A DNA stretch of 64,000 bases from Xenopus tropicalis (GCF_000004195.4 NC_030677.2:103204329-103268328); one strand, 5' to 3'. Shown: positions 22,601 through 29,408, counted from the first letter of the stretch. Made by a program: numbers and translations. Notes: a model not told the origin generated them from the sequence alone.

Positions 22601-23589
22601 TGCCCACAATATGTCCCCTGCCTGCTAGCTGTGATCTTCAATTACAAGTTTGATGAAAAAAAGATTTATTTGTGTATTATAACTAAAGTTTATTTTGCTC
22701 AACAAACGCAATAGAAAAGAATGGAATTATTATTTTTAAGAAAACAGTCCCCTTTAACTCTTTAAAACTTTTTGCAGCATCACTGGACCACAGACTGGGG
22801 TTTCCACCCAAGCTCTCTGGAAAGGAAGATGGCACTGTAAGAAGCAGAAGGTCTGCAAGTCCAAGTCCATTTAGCAGCCAAACTGTATTCTTTCAGCAAG
22901 GTGAGCCTTTGTCTGTGTAGGTGGAATATGCCCTTCTTAATTATAAATTAAATAACTTTTTGTAATGGAAACAAGGGATTTCTAGTTTATTGGATTGATA
23001 TTGGTATTTATTACTTCTGTAACAAACACACCAGTGAACCTATTGCCCATGTATATAAAGATAACAGACCTGTATAAGTGGCACAGGTGATTCATTAAAA
23101 TGATCCAGCCACTTCATACACAGTGGAGAGTAGCTGACATCCACTTATATCATGTGTGTTGCTGTGAATATACAATTTGTGGGAGGCAAAGTGTAGCATT
23201 GGTATCTGGTTTATAGTTCCTATGTTACCTTAGTTATGCTGGTTTATCCCAAGTTCACTCTTTTCATGGGAGGTAACAAGCTGCTAGCCCAAACTGTCGC
23301 ACATAAAAACTCTACGGATGAATTGGAGCAGGGTTGTTCTAATCATCTTTCTTGACAGCTGGTGACACAAGTATGTGTATAGTATTTGTCTTTTTGTGCT
23401 GTATTCTCAACCTGGTTTCTATATTTAGATCCTGTTGGACAAGCTGAACCTTCTCTTGATACACCATTCTATACACCCGTCTTGTATCGACCAAGCAGCT
23501 TCCACCTCCTGCCACCATCCTTTCCTCCTCAGCCCCCACCACCTCCAGCTGAGGATGAGGGAAGCAAGGAAAATGTTATTTATTTCTAA
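2861..23589 (+). CDS. arhgef18: arhgef18 (p114RhoGEF), last 13 coding exons, gene-level view
   Basis: Rho guanine nucleotide exchange factor 18. The family loads GTP onto RhoA and acts at epithelial apical junctions with actomyosin. The exons seen here are 2861-3106, 5016-5092, 6081-6259, 7049-7140, 7289-7477, 13731-13847, 14560-14642, 16962-17015, 18083-18130, 19073-19528, 21190-21520, 22778-22900 and 23429-23589. All introns are GT-AG and all phases join, giving about 718 residues to the stop. Domain order: last helix of the DH domain, PH domain ([20 protein letters not shown]), linker, coiled coil, [18 protein letters not shown] tail, and the C-terminal ending SKENVIYF, which resembles the mammalian ending. 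The first part of the gene, including most of DH, lies upstream of the window. Identity rests on recall of the mammalian protein, which matches through all exons; AKAP13 and ARHGEF2 share the DH-PH region but not this tail. The gene is alternately dense in MITEs and intact, so it looks functional. Confidence 0.95.
3931..4030. repeat. fragment of palindromic MITE (AGGGTGAAGACA end)
   Basis: TTAGGGTGAAGACAGACAAG and GCGATTAGTCGCTGCAG resemble the ends of the elements at 26512-26884 and 46938-47274. The right portion repeats AATCCAGTTGTGGC twice. The copy is truncated. Confidence 0.45.
4289..4440. repeat. fragment of the GGGGGTGCCAA T2-type MITE
   Basis: AGGGGGTGCCAATTTGTTGG followed by a C run matches the subterminal palindrome (GGGGGTGCCAAAATGTTAGG) of the element at 49085-49498. 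A C9 homopolymer interrupts it. Only one side is recognisable. Confidence 0.5.
5016..5092 (+). CDS. arhgef18: arhgef18 exon: PH domain strands 2-3
   Basis: The exon follows a long pyrimidine tract ending CTCTAG and ends at CTGTG/GTAAGG. Its 77 bases complete the split Asp codon and add 25 codons, leaving phase 0. It encodes [20 protein letters not shown] and then SLSPV. The [16 protein letters not shown] block is a hallmark of PH domains in Lbc-type RhoGEFs. Confidence 0.95.
5161..5483. mobile_element. T2-type MITE in an arhgef18 intron
   Basis: TTAA at 5161-5164 and 5480-5483 flank a 315-bp element with terminal inverted repeats AGGAGAAGGAAAG and (right end, complement) AGGAGAAGGAAGG. The TTAA target and the AGGRR start are the signature of Xenopus T2-type MITEs. 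It lies 68 bases past the donor at 5092. Confidence 0.85.
6081..6259 (+). CDS. arhgef18: arhgef18 exon: PH domain core and C-terminal helix
   Basis: The acceptor is CCATGCAG/GACAAC and the donor GAGAG/GTAGCA; entry is in phase 0 and exit after two bases of a Ser codon. It encodes [40 protein letters not shown] and the end of the PH helix (GAVES across the junction). In Lbc-family GEFs the hydrophobic surface in this part of the PH domain binds GTP-loaded RhoA for positive feedback. That is family knowledge, not something visible here. Confidence 0.95.
6565..6899. mobile_element. complete GCCATACAC-family MITE, TAA target duplication
   Basis: TAA at 6565-6567 and 6897-6899 flank AGGTGGCCATACACAGGCAG at the left and GTGTATGGCCACCT at the right. 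Inside are the family's paired motifs (CAGCTGCCGAT; GGTGGGCATAT). This is the best-bounded copy of a family present at least eight times in the window. Confidence 0.85.
7049..7140 (+). CDS. arhgef18: arhgef18 exon: post-PH linker helix
   Basis: The acceptor is TTTGCAG/TTGCCC and the donor TTTCAAG/GTAATG. The 92 bases complete Ser and encode [20 protein letters not shown] and [10 protein letters not shown], leaving phase 1. The segment is charged and probably helical, matching the post-PH stretch of the mammalian protein that leads into ERL..KD. Confidence 0.9.
7289..7477 (+). CDS. arhgef18: arhgef18 exon: linker with LEDLPQ-like motif
   Basis: The acceptor is CCACACAG/AGCGCC and the donor ACAGCAG/GTATAT; entry and exit are both phase 1. 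It encodes [20 protein letters not shown] and then [20 protein letters not shown]. The EMAE..G.EDLPQ string is shared with mammalian ARHGEF18. The following intron is the one that carries the DIRS retrotransposon. Confidence 0.93.
7636..7875. repeat. partial GCCATACAC-family MITE
   Basis: AAAGGTGGCCACACAGGCCG at the left and CACCCCAAGGTGGGCGTATC towards the right match 6568-6896. The right terminus is not recognisable, so the copy is truncated or diverged. Confidence 0.65.
8273..8395 (+). repeat. DIRS left inverted terminal repeat
   Basis: Contains GGGGTATAGCTGGTACCACT and GGCTCCTCCTCCACTGGC. The reverse complement of this sequence is found at 13489-13624 with few differences. The right copy has an extra 20-base duplication of the ACAGGAACAGTGGGG motif. 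Confidence 0.9.
9224..9262. repeat. TA microsatellite in DIRS leader
   Basis: About 19 uninterrupted TA units. A second and longer TA tract lies at 9541-9593, on the other side of the palindromic element. Confidence 0.9.
9331..9541. mobile_element. 211-bp palindromic MITE nested in the DIRS leader
   Basis: Two arms of about 95 bases are near-perfect inverted copies: AAACAGCCAGCACCAAGGGT at the left and ACCCTTGGTGCTGGCTGTTT at the right, meeting at GGTCCCAAAAGGGACC. Each arm carries the ACGTTTCGGTCCC/GGGACCGAAACGT motif. It is placed between the DIRS left repeat and its gag region, so it inserted into the DIRS copy or a DIRS progenitor. Confidence 0.75.
9541..9593. repeat. TA microsatellite
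   Basis: A run of about 26 TA units directly abutting the palindromic element. Confidence 0.9.
9656..11061 (+). pseudogene. DIRS gag-like region, two frameshifts
   Basis: Starts ATG at 9656 (MSEGSSNSL). A shift at or near the T7 run about 9680-9686 moves reading into the frame that encodes a Cys knuckle (ACAKCRKC, then CASC). That frame continues through an acidic/proline region ([17 protein letters not shown]) to about 10600, where a second shift is needed to reach [29 protein letters not shown] and the Arg-rich C-terminus ending 11061. The open segments and their order match gag-like proteins of vertebrate DIRS elements. The two shifts rule out an intact product. Confidence 0.8.
11062..12236 (+). 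pseudogene. DIRS reverse transcriptase/RNase H region, catalytic core deleted
   Basis: N-terminal reverse transcriptase sequence ([20 protein letters not shown]) runs to a TGA at 11225-11227. Further on, [20 protein letters not shown] occurs after another frame change near 11345. Then, at about 11455-11475, the fingers motif [11 protein letters not shown] passes directly into RNase H sequence ([20 protein letters not shown]). The palm with its YxDD-type centre, which should lie between, is absent, so a deletion of several hundred bases is inferred. Downstream, [18 protein letters not shown] and the region ending WPRRTWF are well preserved. Confidence 0.85.
12237..13239 (+). pseudogene. DIRS tyrosine recombinase, frameshifted
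   Basis: Three adjacent frames together cover the recombinase: [20 protein letters not shown] to about 12450, then 12498-12722 with [18 protein letters not shown], then 12742-13239. The expected catalytic residues remain: the first Arg in ASTRRVSKL, the HxxR in AHSTRG and the Tyr in [14 protein letters not shown] elements use this enzyme in place of an integrase. Two frameshifts disable this copy. Confidence 0.82.
13284..13384 (+). repeat. DIRS internal complementary region
   Basis: CCCAAGCAGACGGTGGA is the complement of the left outer end (TCCACCGTCTGCTTGGG). Directly after it, AAGGAGATTTTGTGTACTCA is the complement of the right outer end (TGAGTACACAAAATCTCCTT). The fused copy serves as template for joining the ends of the circular intermediate in the DIRS replication model. 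Confidence 0.88.
13489..13624 (-). repeat. DIRS right inverted terminal repeat
   Basis: Complement of the left repeat, sharing AGTGGTACCAGCTATACCCC and GCCAGTGGAGGAGGAGCC. A 20-base extra segment (TTGTTCCAGTGTCCCCAC) duplicates neighbouring sequence. The outermost sequence continues to TCTCCTTTT at 13672. Confidence 0.9.
13731..13847 (+). CDS. arhgef18: arhgef18 exon after the DIRS-bearing intron
   Basis: The acceptor TTTTACAG lies 59 bases beyond the right end of the DIRS element, and the donor is GACA/GTAAGT. The 117 bases encode [20 protein letters not shown] and then [18 protein letters not shown], entering and leaving in phase 1. The RRxETFxGYD string matches the mammalian protein, which shows that splicing across the retrotransposon rejoins the original frame. 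Confidence 0.93.
14560..14642 (+). CDS. arhgef18: arhgef18 exon with a NAGNAG tandem acceptor
   Basis: The exon encodes [20 protein letters not shown] and then QDGTLIE, ending at ATTGAG/GTATGA in phase 0. The acceptor reads TTTTAGCAG. Use of the second AG starts the exon at 14560; use of the first starts it at 14557. Both are in frame and differ by one codon: Asn becomes Thr-Asp at the junction. The second AG is chosen here only by default. Confidence 0.88.
14798..15050 (-). repeat. V-SINE-like element, minus orientation
   Basis: The complement contains the conserved SINE stretch, seen here on plus as GTCCTGGAGGAAAACCACAC and GGGAGGACATACAAACTCC, and a former tRNA-like B box at CTGGAATCAAACTCAG. 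The left end (ATAGTGCAAAACATTTCCGC) resembles the complement of the usual GGCGC..TTTATAAATAA tail. The copy is old and diverged. Confidence 0.65.
15755..15800 (+). ncRNA. decayed hammerhead-like core in a repeat
   Basis: TTGAGAA (for CTGANGA) at 15763-15769, a five-pair stem II GTGGC-ATGAC-GCCAC (15771-15785) and AAAAC (15786-15790) where GAAAC is expected, then GGGTCAAGCG. Three transitions remove the bases equivalent to the two catalytic guanines and the first C. The perfect stem II argues for descent from a true hammerhead rather than chance. Confidence 0.45.
16046..16264. repeat. MITE with TTTCCTCTAA/TTAGAGGGAA ends
   Basis: CAATGTTTCCTCTAA at the left and TTTAGAGGGAACAGTG at the right are inverted, about 218 bp apart. 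The interior repeats TGTGTGCGC/GCGCACACA words. Flanking 8-bp direct repeats were not found, so boundaries are approximate. Confidence 0.55.
16598..16624. repeat. long poly-T tract
   Basis: An uninterrupted T run of about 26 bases followed by TTTAAATGGCTCC in an arhgef18 intron. It could be the A-tail of an old minus-strand retroposon, but no body was recognised. Confidence 0.7.
16962..17015 (+). CDS. arhgef18: arhgef18 short 18-codon exon
   Basis: The acceptor is TTGTTTTGCAG/CCTGTA and the donor CTGAG/GTAATA. The 54 bases encode [18 protein letters not shown], phase 0 on both sides, so the exon could be skipped without a frame change. The sequence is low complexity and poorly conserved against my recollection of the mammalian linker; the call rests on the splice sites and phase. 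Confidence 0.75.
17071..17401. mobile_element. TACAGGTATGGGACC-family MITE
   Basis: Begins TACAGGTGTAGGAGCC and ends GGTCCCATATATGTA. Inside are CATCTCCCATAGACTCCATT and GTTATCCAGAAAGCTCTGAA, shared with copies at 30166-30493, 33390-33712 and 34417-34744. It lies 55 bases past the donor of the 54-base exon. Confidence 0.8.
17536..17937. mobile_element. old T2-type MITE, same family as 49085-49498
   Basis: TTGA (mutated TTAA) at 17536-17539 and TTAA at 17934-17937 flank ends AAGAGAAAGAAAGG and, complement of the right, AGGAGAAAGAAAGG. Inside, CACTGGGGGTGCCAAATGTT and TTTTTCACTCTACTGCACAT match the element at 49 kb. It is clearly older than that copy. Confidence 0.75.
18083..18130 (+). CDS. 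arhgef18: arhgef18 16-codon microexon starting the coiled coil
   Basis: The acceptor is TTCTTCCCCAG/ATGATT and the donor TTGCAG/GTAGGTG. The 48 bases encode [16 protein letters not shown] in phase 0. Joined to the next exon this gives ..[18 protein letters not shown], which matches mammalian LSQLLLNLQAVIAHQDSY. The agreement across the junction supports this very short exon. Confidence 0.88.
18736..18890. repeat. palindromic repeat with 65-bp arms
   Basis: GGGATCTCCATATTGCATTT and, 80 bases on, the inverted ATGCACAGCAATATGGAGATCCC; the outer parts are GCTGTTGTTGGAAGTT and AACTTCCAACAACAG. It is followed by TGCTGGGATTTGTAGTCC, a common repeat end. No target duplication was identified. Confidence 0.65.
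19073..19528 (+). CDS. arhgef18: arhgef18 exon: long coiled coil
   Basis: The acceptor is TTTCATGCAG/GCGGTG and the donor ATACCG/GTAACA. Its 152 codons in phase 0 run from [20 protein letters not shown] to [13 protein letters not shown]. The middle is almost all Glu, Gln, Arg, Lys and Leu ([40 protein letters not shown]), an obvious heptad coiled coil of about 120 residues. Open reading continues 27 bases past the donor to TAG; that would give a shortened protein if the intron were retained. A T2-type MITE starts 34 bases downstream of the donor. Confidence 0.95.
19559..19877. mobile_element. T2-type MITE just after an arhgef18 donor
   Basis: TTAA at 19559-19562 and 19874-19877 flank an element with ends AGGAGAAACAAACCC and (complement) AGGAGAACTAAAGC. 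It begins about 30 bases after the donor of the coiled-coil exon. Confidence 0.82.
20656..20890. repeat. partial GCCATACAC-family MITE
   Basis: AAAGGTGGCCACACTGTTAG and GGCCACGCATGGTGGGC match family ends and interior. It is diverged. Confidence 0.5.
21190..21520 (+). CDS. arhgef18: arhgef18 exon: ERPEVARR tail segment
   Basis: The acceptor is GTTTTTCAG/GTCGTA and the donor GCACAG/GTTAGC. The 331 bases start in phase 0 and leave one base. It encodes [12 protein letters not shown], then [20 protein letters not shown], then [20 protein letters not shown]. The ERPEVARR and LLSATNQ blocks are conserved with the mammalian protein and distinguish ARHGEF18 from related RhoGEFs. Confidence 0.95.
22267..22757. 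mobile_element. T2-type MITE ending 20 bases before an arhgef18 exon
   Basis: TTAA at 22267-22270 and 22754-22757. The body (CAGACATAAAAAGCTGTATAATAA; ATTGTGTAGCCAGTACATGG) is shared with 48775-49640, of which it is the uninterrupted homologue. The next exon begins at 22778, so the branch point must lie inside or at the edge of the element. Confidence 0.8.
22778..22900 (+). CDS. arhgef18: arhgef18 exon: Ser/Arg-rich tail
   Basis: The acceptor is CTTTTTGCAG/CATCAC and the donor CAGCAAG/GTGAGC; both ends are phase 1. It encodes [20 protein letters not shown] and then [20 protein letters not shown]. The SRRSxSPxPF string resembles the mammalian RNRRSLSPILPG region and is a plausible basophilic kinase or 14-3-3 site; the latter is inference. 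The right end of a T2-type MITE lies only 20 bases upstream of this exon. Confidence 0.92.
23429..23589 (+). CDS. arhgef18: arhgef18 last coding exon, proline-rich C-terminus
   Basis: The acceptor is TATATTTAG/ATCCTG, and translation ends with TAA at 23587-23589. It encodes [20 protein letters not shown], a proline run ([20 protein letters not shown]) and the end NVIYF. The mammalian protein ends SKEDVIFF, so the extreme C-terminus is conserved. The last residues look like a PDZ-ligand-type hydrophobic end, which is inference. Confidence 0.95.
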
Positions 23590-25600
23590 CAAATTTGACA
23601 TCTCGTTGACATTATAAAAAAAACCTTTCTAGATCATCAACTCTACCATTAAGGCCTTTCCAAACCTGCCATGATCCACACATTGAGGCTCACTGTGAAA
23701 ATGAACTTGCCTTGTCAGTGACAATGGATTGCAGGTCCATGGTGTGTGTGCGTGTGTGTTATCTTGTTCTTTGTGAAATCTATGAAGGGAACATGCAATA
23801 TTCTTTGGGGGTAAAAGAAGCATAAAGACTGGGAGCAAGACAAACCTAATTTGTTCTGTATATCTGATTTTGTAACCTCAGAAATTGTTGGATTATTTTT
23901 CCTAAGCTTCTTTTTTTTTTTAATCATTGTTTAAATATTGAAGTTATCTATAAGATCATTGTGATGTTAGTATTCCCAGAACCTGTATAATGAAGAGCAC
24001 ACATTTTGATACTGACTTTATTTCTGTTGCCTTGGCCAGGAGAGTAACAAGGATTGCGATGATGGAAGAGGGTAACTAGTACGACCCACCACTTTCTTTT
24101 GCAGTGTGATGAACATACTTGCACTATATTATATATGATATTATATACAATAACCGAAGTCCCAAATATTTAATGAAATAGAGTTCTGTAAAAAATATTT
24201 TAGGCTTTAGGTCACCAGTACAAAATGTAATGGGCCATACATCAAGCTTATTCCGTATTACCTAGTAGACCTCACTGATATGTAAAATAATGGCTGTGTC
24301 AGAGCTCCCAGCATTTTCTTATTTGTTTTATTAAATAGGATAATGATCATTTTAATGTTTTCCTCGCTCATGGGACCAAAGTTTGGTGACAGAAATGCTT
24401 TGTTAAATAGAATGAACTGAAATACGCCAAGAATGATTTTAGCCTACTTCCCTGTATATTTATATATACATTTCATTTTTTTTTTTTATTCCCTAACCCA
24501 AACCTATTTCATACAGATGACATTTGAATGGTTTTGATATTAACCAGCTCCAGAAATTCACATGGCCTCTGTAATTGGATTGAATCTATGCTGATAAATT
24601 GCTTTAGTGGCATTAAAAGGGCTGGACCCTTAATAGCTGATTATAAACCAATGACCCCTATTAATCATTCTTAGCATTAGAATGCCCAGCTCTGAACAAA
24701 TCCTCAGTTACTGTGGAATATATGTAGTGCCATTATAATTTTTTTTAAATCTGTGTTTTTAACTATATATATATATATGTACATTGTATTTACGTGGCAA
24801 TTTTATGTGAGCACTTTAGAAGAGAATTGAAGAGCACATATCTGTTGTATATCTAAGGAAATGGTAATTTTATGTCTTTATTCAGGTGCAAGAAATCATT
24901 GTTTTTTCAGATGTGCAAAGGTACTAGATTATTGATATCACTACTGTAATAACTTGCCTATTTGCTATTCTGTTTCTCAACTTGGTCTAACAACACTTTT
25001 AATCATTTGAATTGCTTGTGGTACCAAGGGGTGTGTATTTGTGATGGGGCAAAGCTTTCCAGTGGCTAACCATCTTTGTAATGACAAATCATATATTCCC
25101 AAGTGACGCCGCTGCTGTACTGCACTATGGGGTATGCTATGGGCCCCATGGATAAATCACTACGTGCTCTCAGACTTTGCAATGGGGCCCAGAAATAATT
25201 TCTTATTCTCTTGTTTCCAAAAACATCTTAGCGCTTATATTCAAATGTTATCATCATTTATTTATATAGTTGCCAGCAAGTTACATAGCGACTGTATTTT
25301 AACAAGCAGGGGGTGTTGCCATAAATTAGAGAGTAAAGCTTACAGAATTATACAGTATGGTTGTGCTTGCAATATTTTGGACCAATACTAGATCTTTTTT
25401 TTAACATACTCTGTGTTCTAAAAGGAACATTAATGATAGAAGTAGCACATCTTTAAAAACCAATAGGCAAAATAATAATTCCATGCCAAGGTAAATACAC
25501 AATGTGCCTATTCAAACAATATATTATACACAAGGCCCACAGTTTCCAAATTAAAAAAAAAACTGCACAGAACATGTAGGATCCCTGTTAGGGGGCACAG
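23590..25600 (+). other. arhgef18: arhgef18 3' UTR, downstream end unresolved
   Basis: About 2 kb follows the stop codon without any of the repeat families that crowd the rest of the window, as expected of transcribed 3' UTR. Possible weak poly(A) hexamers ATTAAA occur at 24330-24335 and near 24611. A canonical AATAAA occurs only much further on (AGCAATAAAAAG near 28213), which would imply a UTR of about 4.6 kb. A short AT microsatellite is present near 24765-24778. No coding potential was seen. Confidence 0.45.
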
Positions 25601-26162
25601 CTCTGTGTAATGTATTTTTTATATGAGTGTTCTTGTTTAAATGCAAAACGACTAGGACTGCCACCTGGCTGGTATTTTACCAGCCTGGTTGTTAAAATAT
25701 ATGCTGGATGCCAATGTAATTAATAGGCAAGAAATATGACTAAATAGGAAGGCCGGAAAATTTTTTTTCTAGAACAGGTAGCACCCTAAAAGCAACTTAC
25801 AACAATAGCCTCTCCCAAGATATTTGTAAGCATTGCGTTTCGGCAAGCCCAGGATTCCAGTAACATATTCATTAACATGAACATCAGTTTTGTGGATTAT
25901 GAATGCCACCACTGGTTGACTTTGAGGTCTAAATTGCAATTAAAGGAGATGCTAGATTCTCTTTTAAGTGATTATAGCTTAGTGGTCATTCCCAGACCTT
26001 CTGAGTCCTTTTCAGTAACTTAGCAGCTTAACATAAGCAAAGAACTAGAAGAGAGTAAGTTATAATTGTGTAAATATAACTGTATCCGATTGGTGAATTC
26101 AAATCAGCTGAGACTACAATTGTTAAATCTCCAGGAGATATCTTATTTGCAAATACAGTTTC

Positions 26163-26377
26163 CATCGCCGGTGGGATGGCATACACATCGCTACGATTTC
26201 CTGAAGTCACCAAAAGTTTCCTTGAGAGGTGACTTTGGGAAATTGTAGCGACGTGTATGCCATCCCACCAGCGATTTGCATTCTTGCCAGTGGGATGAAA
26301 TTGCGGGGAGATTAGTTGCCCGCGGTAACGAAGATTTGTCGTGGGGCAACTAATCTCCCCGTGTGTCACTGCCCTTA
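26163..26377. repeat. truncated palindromic MITE, same family as 46938-47274
   Basis: CGCCGGTGGGATGGCATACA and its inverted TGTATGCCATCCCACCAGCG form a hairpin about a TCCTTGAGAGG loop. The right terminus GGGGAGATTAGTTGCC to GTGTGTCACTGCCCTTA matches the family, but the left terminus is missing. Confidence 0.7.
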
Positions 26378-26511
26378 GGTGAACAAGGCACTGTGCGAGG
26401 GCCTGCCTGATGCAAACACTGATATTGATCTGGTTCCCCTGAGAACATACTCTGCAAATACTGTGTCTTTGTGCAGGACTGCTTTCCAATTGGGCAGGTG
26501 GTTTGACTTGA

Positions 26512-26884
26512 AAGGTGAAGACACACAGCAACTTTTTAGTAGCTACTTGTCATGACTACTAAACACCAGAAAATCCCCTGACAATTCAGACTGCCTCTGC
26601 TAAACACACATAGTGACATTTATCAGTAAATGATCAACATTGTCTGTTTTAGTAGCCATTATAAGTAGCTTCTACTAGTAACTGTGTTTTTTCGTCCTAA
26701 GGATGAAGACACATGGAGCTACTAGTAGCAGCTACTTGTTGTGGCTACTAAAATAGACAATGCTGATCATTTACTGATAACTGTTTCTAGCAGAGGCAAT
26801 TCTCAGTACTGTCTGTGGGTATTTTCTGGAGTTTATTAACCATGAAATAGTAGCTGCTACTAGTAGCTCAGTGTGGCATCACCC
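26512..26884. mobile_element. two related MITEs inserted head to head
   Basis: 26512-26699 and 26701-26884 are inverted copies of one family. The first contains TCAGTAAATGATCAACATTG and the second its inverted relative ATGCTGATCATTTACTGATA; both share CAGAGGCA and AGTAGCTAC motifs. Outer ends are AGGTGAAGACACACAGC and TCAGTGTGGCATCACCCT. Confidence 0.65.
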
Positions 26885-28301
26885 TAAAGTTTTTAACTTG
26901 TCCATAGAGCAGTTTATATGCAAACGGATGTTTTTTGATGAGTGCATTGTGTGTTGGTGTGAGAAGAACATGGGGGCACTCCAAAATTCCCACTTGAGAT
27001 CATGTCCAACACTGCCGGAGATGTAGTCTTATATATTTCCTGCTTATTTTAATGGAAATTGCTTATTTTGCCTTTAATAGACAAAATATTATTGTACAGA
27101 CAGTACATTCCATTTTGTGTGTTTCTAATACTTATACTTATTGACTGAACCCCAGACACAAGTATTTCTGTTTCTACTATCATGCCTAGTTGGCCACATC
27201 ACTTCCAAACTATTGCCTGGTTAATCTGATAGATGTAATATTTTGTTTGTGGTCAGGATAAATGGGAATCTTGTGTATGTCATTAAAGTGCTGAATGTTA
27301 TTTTGTTGTATTTGTAGGCTTCTTCAGTACAATAATGTCACTGTGATGTCTGATCTCCAACCCTAGAGTAGCCAGAAAACCAGACAGATCGTACAGATTC
27401 CAGCTGCTAGAATGTTTGGTTTTAGAAAGTGGACCCCATTATTTTGAATGACTCGTAAAGTGTTGAATATAACAATATAAATGATCCAATCTGAACCTAG
27501 AAAATTAATTTTAAGCACAAGTTGCTTCAGAAAGTTGTAGCCTATGCCATCATATCCACACACGTCTTTTCTTTGTTGGCCCTGCCTGTGCTTGCTTACA
27601 TCACTAGCCAAAGATTTAATTAACATTTTTTCCAGAAGGCAAAAACAATCTGCTAACTTATGTCATTCACATGTTTTTTTTTATGAAATCAACATGTTTT
27701 CTCAATTGCATGGTTATGGTTACATGTTTGTTACAGGGCAGACATCTCTGTTGGACTAGCTAGATACCAGTGGGACCCCACCAGCAATGGTTATAGATCA
27801 CTCTGAATGTAGAGTTGCTAGGCTGCCAACTGCCAGCTTTCTAGAGTAGCCCAGTTACATGGAAACTTCCCTTTCCACACTGATACGTTAGGTCTCTAGA
27901 GAAATAGAAGATGATTGAGGCAGTACAAATATGTTGAATATCGATGTACACTTTGTAAATATATTAATACAAACTATTTTTCTTTAAAATCAGATATAAA
28001 TGCACACTTTTTTAAAAGTTTTCTTTGGATTATTGAATGAACAAACAGCACCCTGCAGTATTCCAATGATAATACCACTAATGATTCAAGCAAGATTCAA
28101 TGGCCCAGCTTCTGGTATTATGACTTCTGTTTTTCCTTTCCTTAATTAAGAATGTATCACTGATTTTGCAGGACATTGAAATCCATCCTTTTGAAAAGCT
28201 GTTTGCTTTCAGCAATAAAAAGTAAAAAAAAAACTTAAAATTGATTTCCAGAGTCATTTTTTTGTCTTGCGCAGAAAAAAAAAGAACTTTTAAGTTTCTC
28301 C

Positions 28302-28351
28302 TTGGAGATCCAAATTGCAGAAAGCCACCTTATCCAGAAAACCACAGGTCT
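28302..28351. repeat. end fragment of the TACAGGTATGGGACC family
   Basis: GGAGATCCAAATTGCAGAAA followed by TTATCCAGAAAACCACAGGT matches the subterminal part of the family. Only about 50 bases remain. Confidence 0.55.
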
Positions 28352-28380
28352 TCTGTGTAAATATTTACTTATTTGAATAG

Positions 28381-28955
28381 GGGCTCCAGTCCTTAAGAGG
28401 GATATTAATGAGCTGGAGAGAGTGCAGAGACTTGCAACTAAACTGGTAAAGGGGTTGGAAGATTTAAACTATGAGGTGAGACTGTCGAGGTTGGGGTTGT
28501 TTTCTCTGGAAAAGAGGCGCTTGCGAGGGGACATGATTACTCTGTACAAGTACATTAGAGGGGATTATAGGCAGTTGGGGGATGTTCTTTTTTCCCATAA
28601 AAACAATCAGCGCACCAGAGGTCACCCCTATAGATTAGAGGAAAGGAGCTTCCATTTGAAGCAGCGTAGGTGGTTTTTCACGGTGAGGGCAGTGAGGTTG
28701 GGGAATGCCCTTCCTAGTGATGTGGTAATGGCAGACTCTGTTAATGCCTTTAAGAGGGGCCTGGATGAGTGTTTGAGCAGAATATCCAAGGCTATTGTGA
28801 TACTAATATCTACAGTTAGTATTACTGGTTGTATATATATAGTTTATGTATGTGAGTGTATAGATTGGTTAGTATAGGTTGTGTGCTGGGTTTACTCGGA
28901 TGGGTTGAACTTGATGGACAATGGTCTTTTTTCAACCCTATGTAACTATGTAAGT
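28381..28955 (+). mobile_element. CR1-like LINE, 5'-truncated 3' end
   Basis: The plus-strand open frame from about 28402 to 28877 encodes the C-terminal tail of a CR1/L2-type ORF2: [78 protein letters not shown] and [10 protein letters not shown]. The reverse transcriptase domain itself is absent through 5' truncation. The copy ends in a 3' UTR (GGGTTGAACTTGATGGACAA) and the short tandem end ATGTAACTATGTAA. The frame is open, so insertion is fairly recent, but the fragment cannot code for an active enzyme. Confidence 0.82.
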
Positions 28956-29143
28956 GTTCCAATAACATTGGAAAACTACAAAACTCACTGGTCACCATCA
29001 CCCTATCCAGAGGTACAGGGCCAGAATAGAGGAGGCAGAAGAATTAGGTTATATAAGGTCCTAGCACCACTCCCACTGTTGTGCCTCCTGCTTTCCCCTA
29101 GTTGTAGCCCTGATAGTTTCTGTCTAGCAGGGTTGGGTTATAG

Positions 29144-29297
29144 CAGTGATCCCCAACCAGTAGCTCTCGAGCACCCATTGGGTGTTGCTCCCAGTGGCCT
29201 CAAAGCAAGTTCTTGTTTTATAATTACTGGCTTGGAGGCAAGTTTTAGTTGCATCAAAACCAGATGTACTGGCAAGCAGAGCCTCCTATAGGCTGCC
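29144..29297. repeat. hAT-like MITE, right-truncated
   Basis: CAGTGATCCCCAACCAGTAG and AGGCAAGTTTTAGTTGCATC match the element at 35670-35977. Its right end is replaced by a V-SINE-like core. Confidence 0.7.
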
Positions 29298-29400
29298 CTG
29301 TATGTTCTCCCCGAGTCTCTGGATTTTCCCTGGGTCCTCTGGTTTACTCCCACACTCTAAAAGCAAACAACATGTTAATTTGCCCATTGTGTTTGTTGAA
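29298..29400 (+). repeat. V-SINE-like core fragment
   Basis: TATGTTCTCCCCGAGTCTCT, then TGGGTCCTCTGGTTTACTCC and CACACTCTAAAAGCAAACAA, resemble the conserved central domain of vertebrate V-SINEs. No tRNA-like head was seen. Confidence 0.6.
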
Positions 29401-29408
29401 ATTAGATT

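Noticed and set aside
26028..26531. 167-codon minus-strand frame
   Set aside because: It runs through two MITEs, has no recognisable family and has no splice context.
28205..28235. AATAAA followed by A10 as the arhgef18 poly(A) site
   Set aside because: Possible, but 4.6 kb from the stop and with no supporting evidence; left as a candidate in the 3' UTR entry only.
28422..28877. 151-codon open frame as a novel gene
   Set aside because: It is the C-terminal tail of a CR1/L2-type LINE ORF2.
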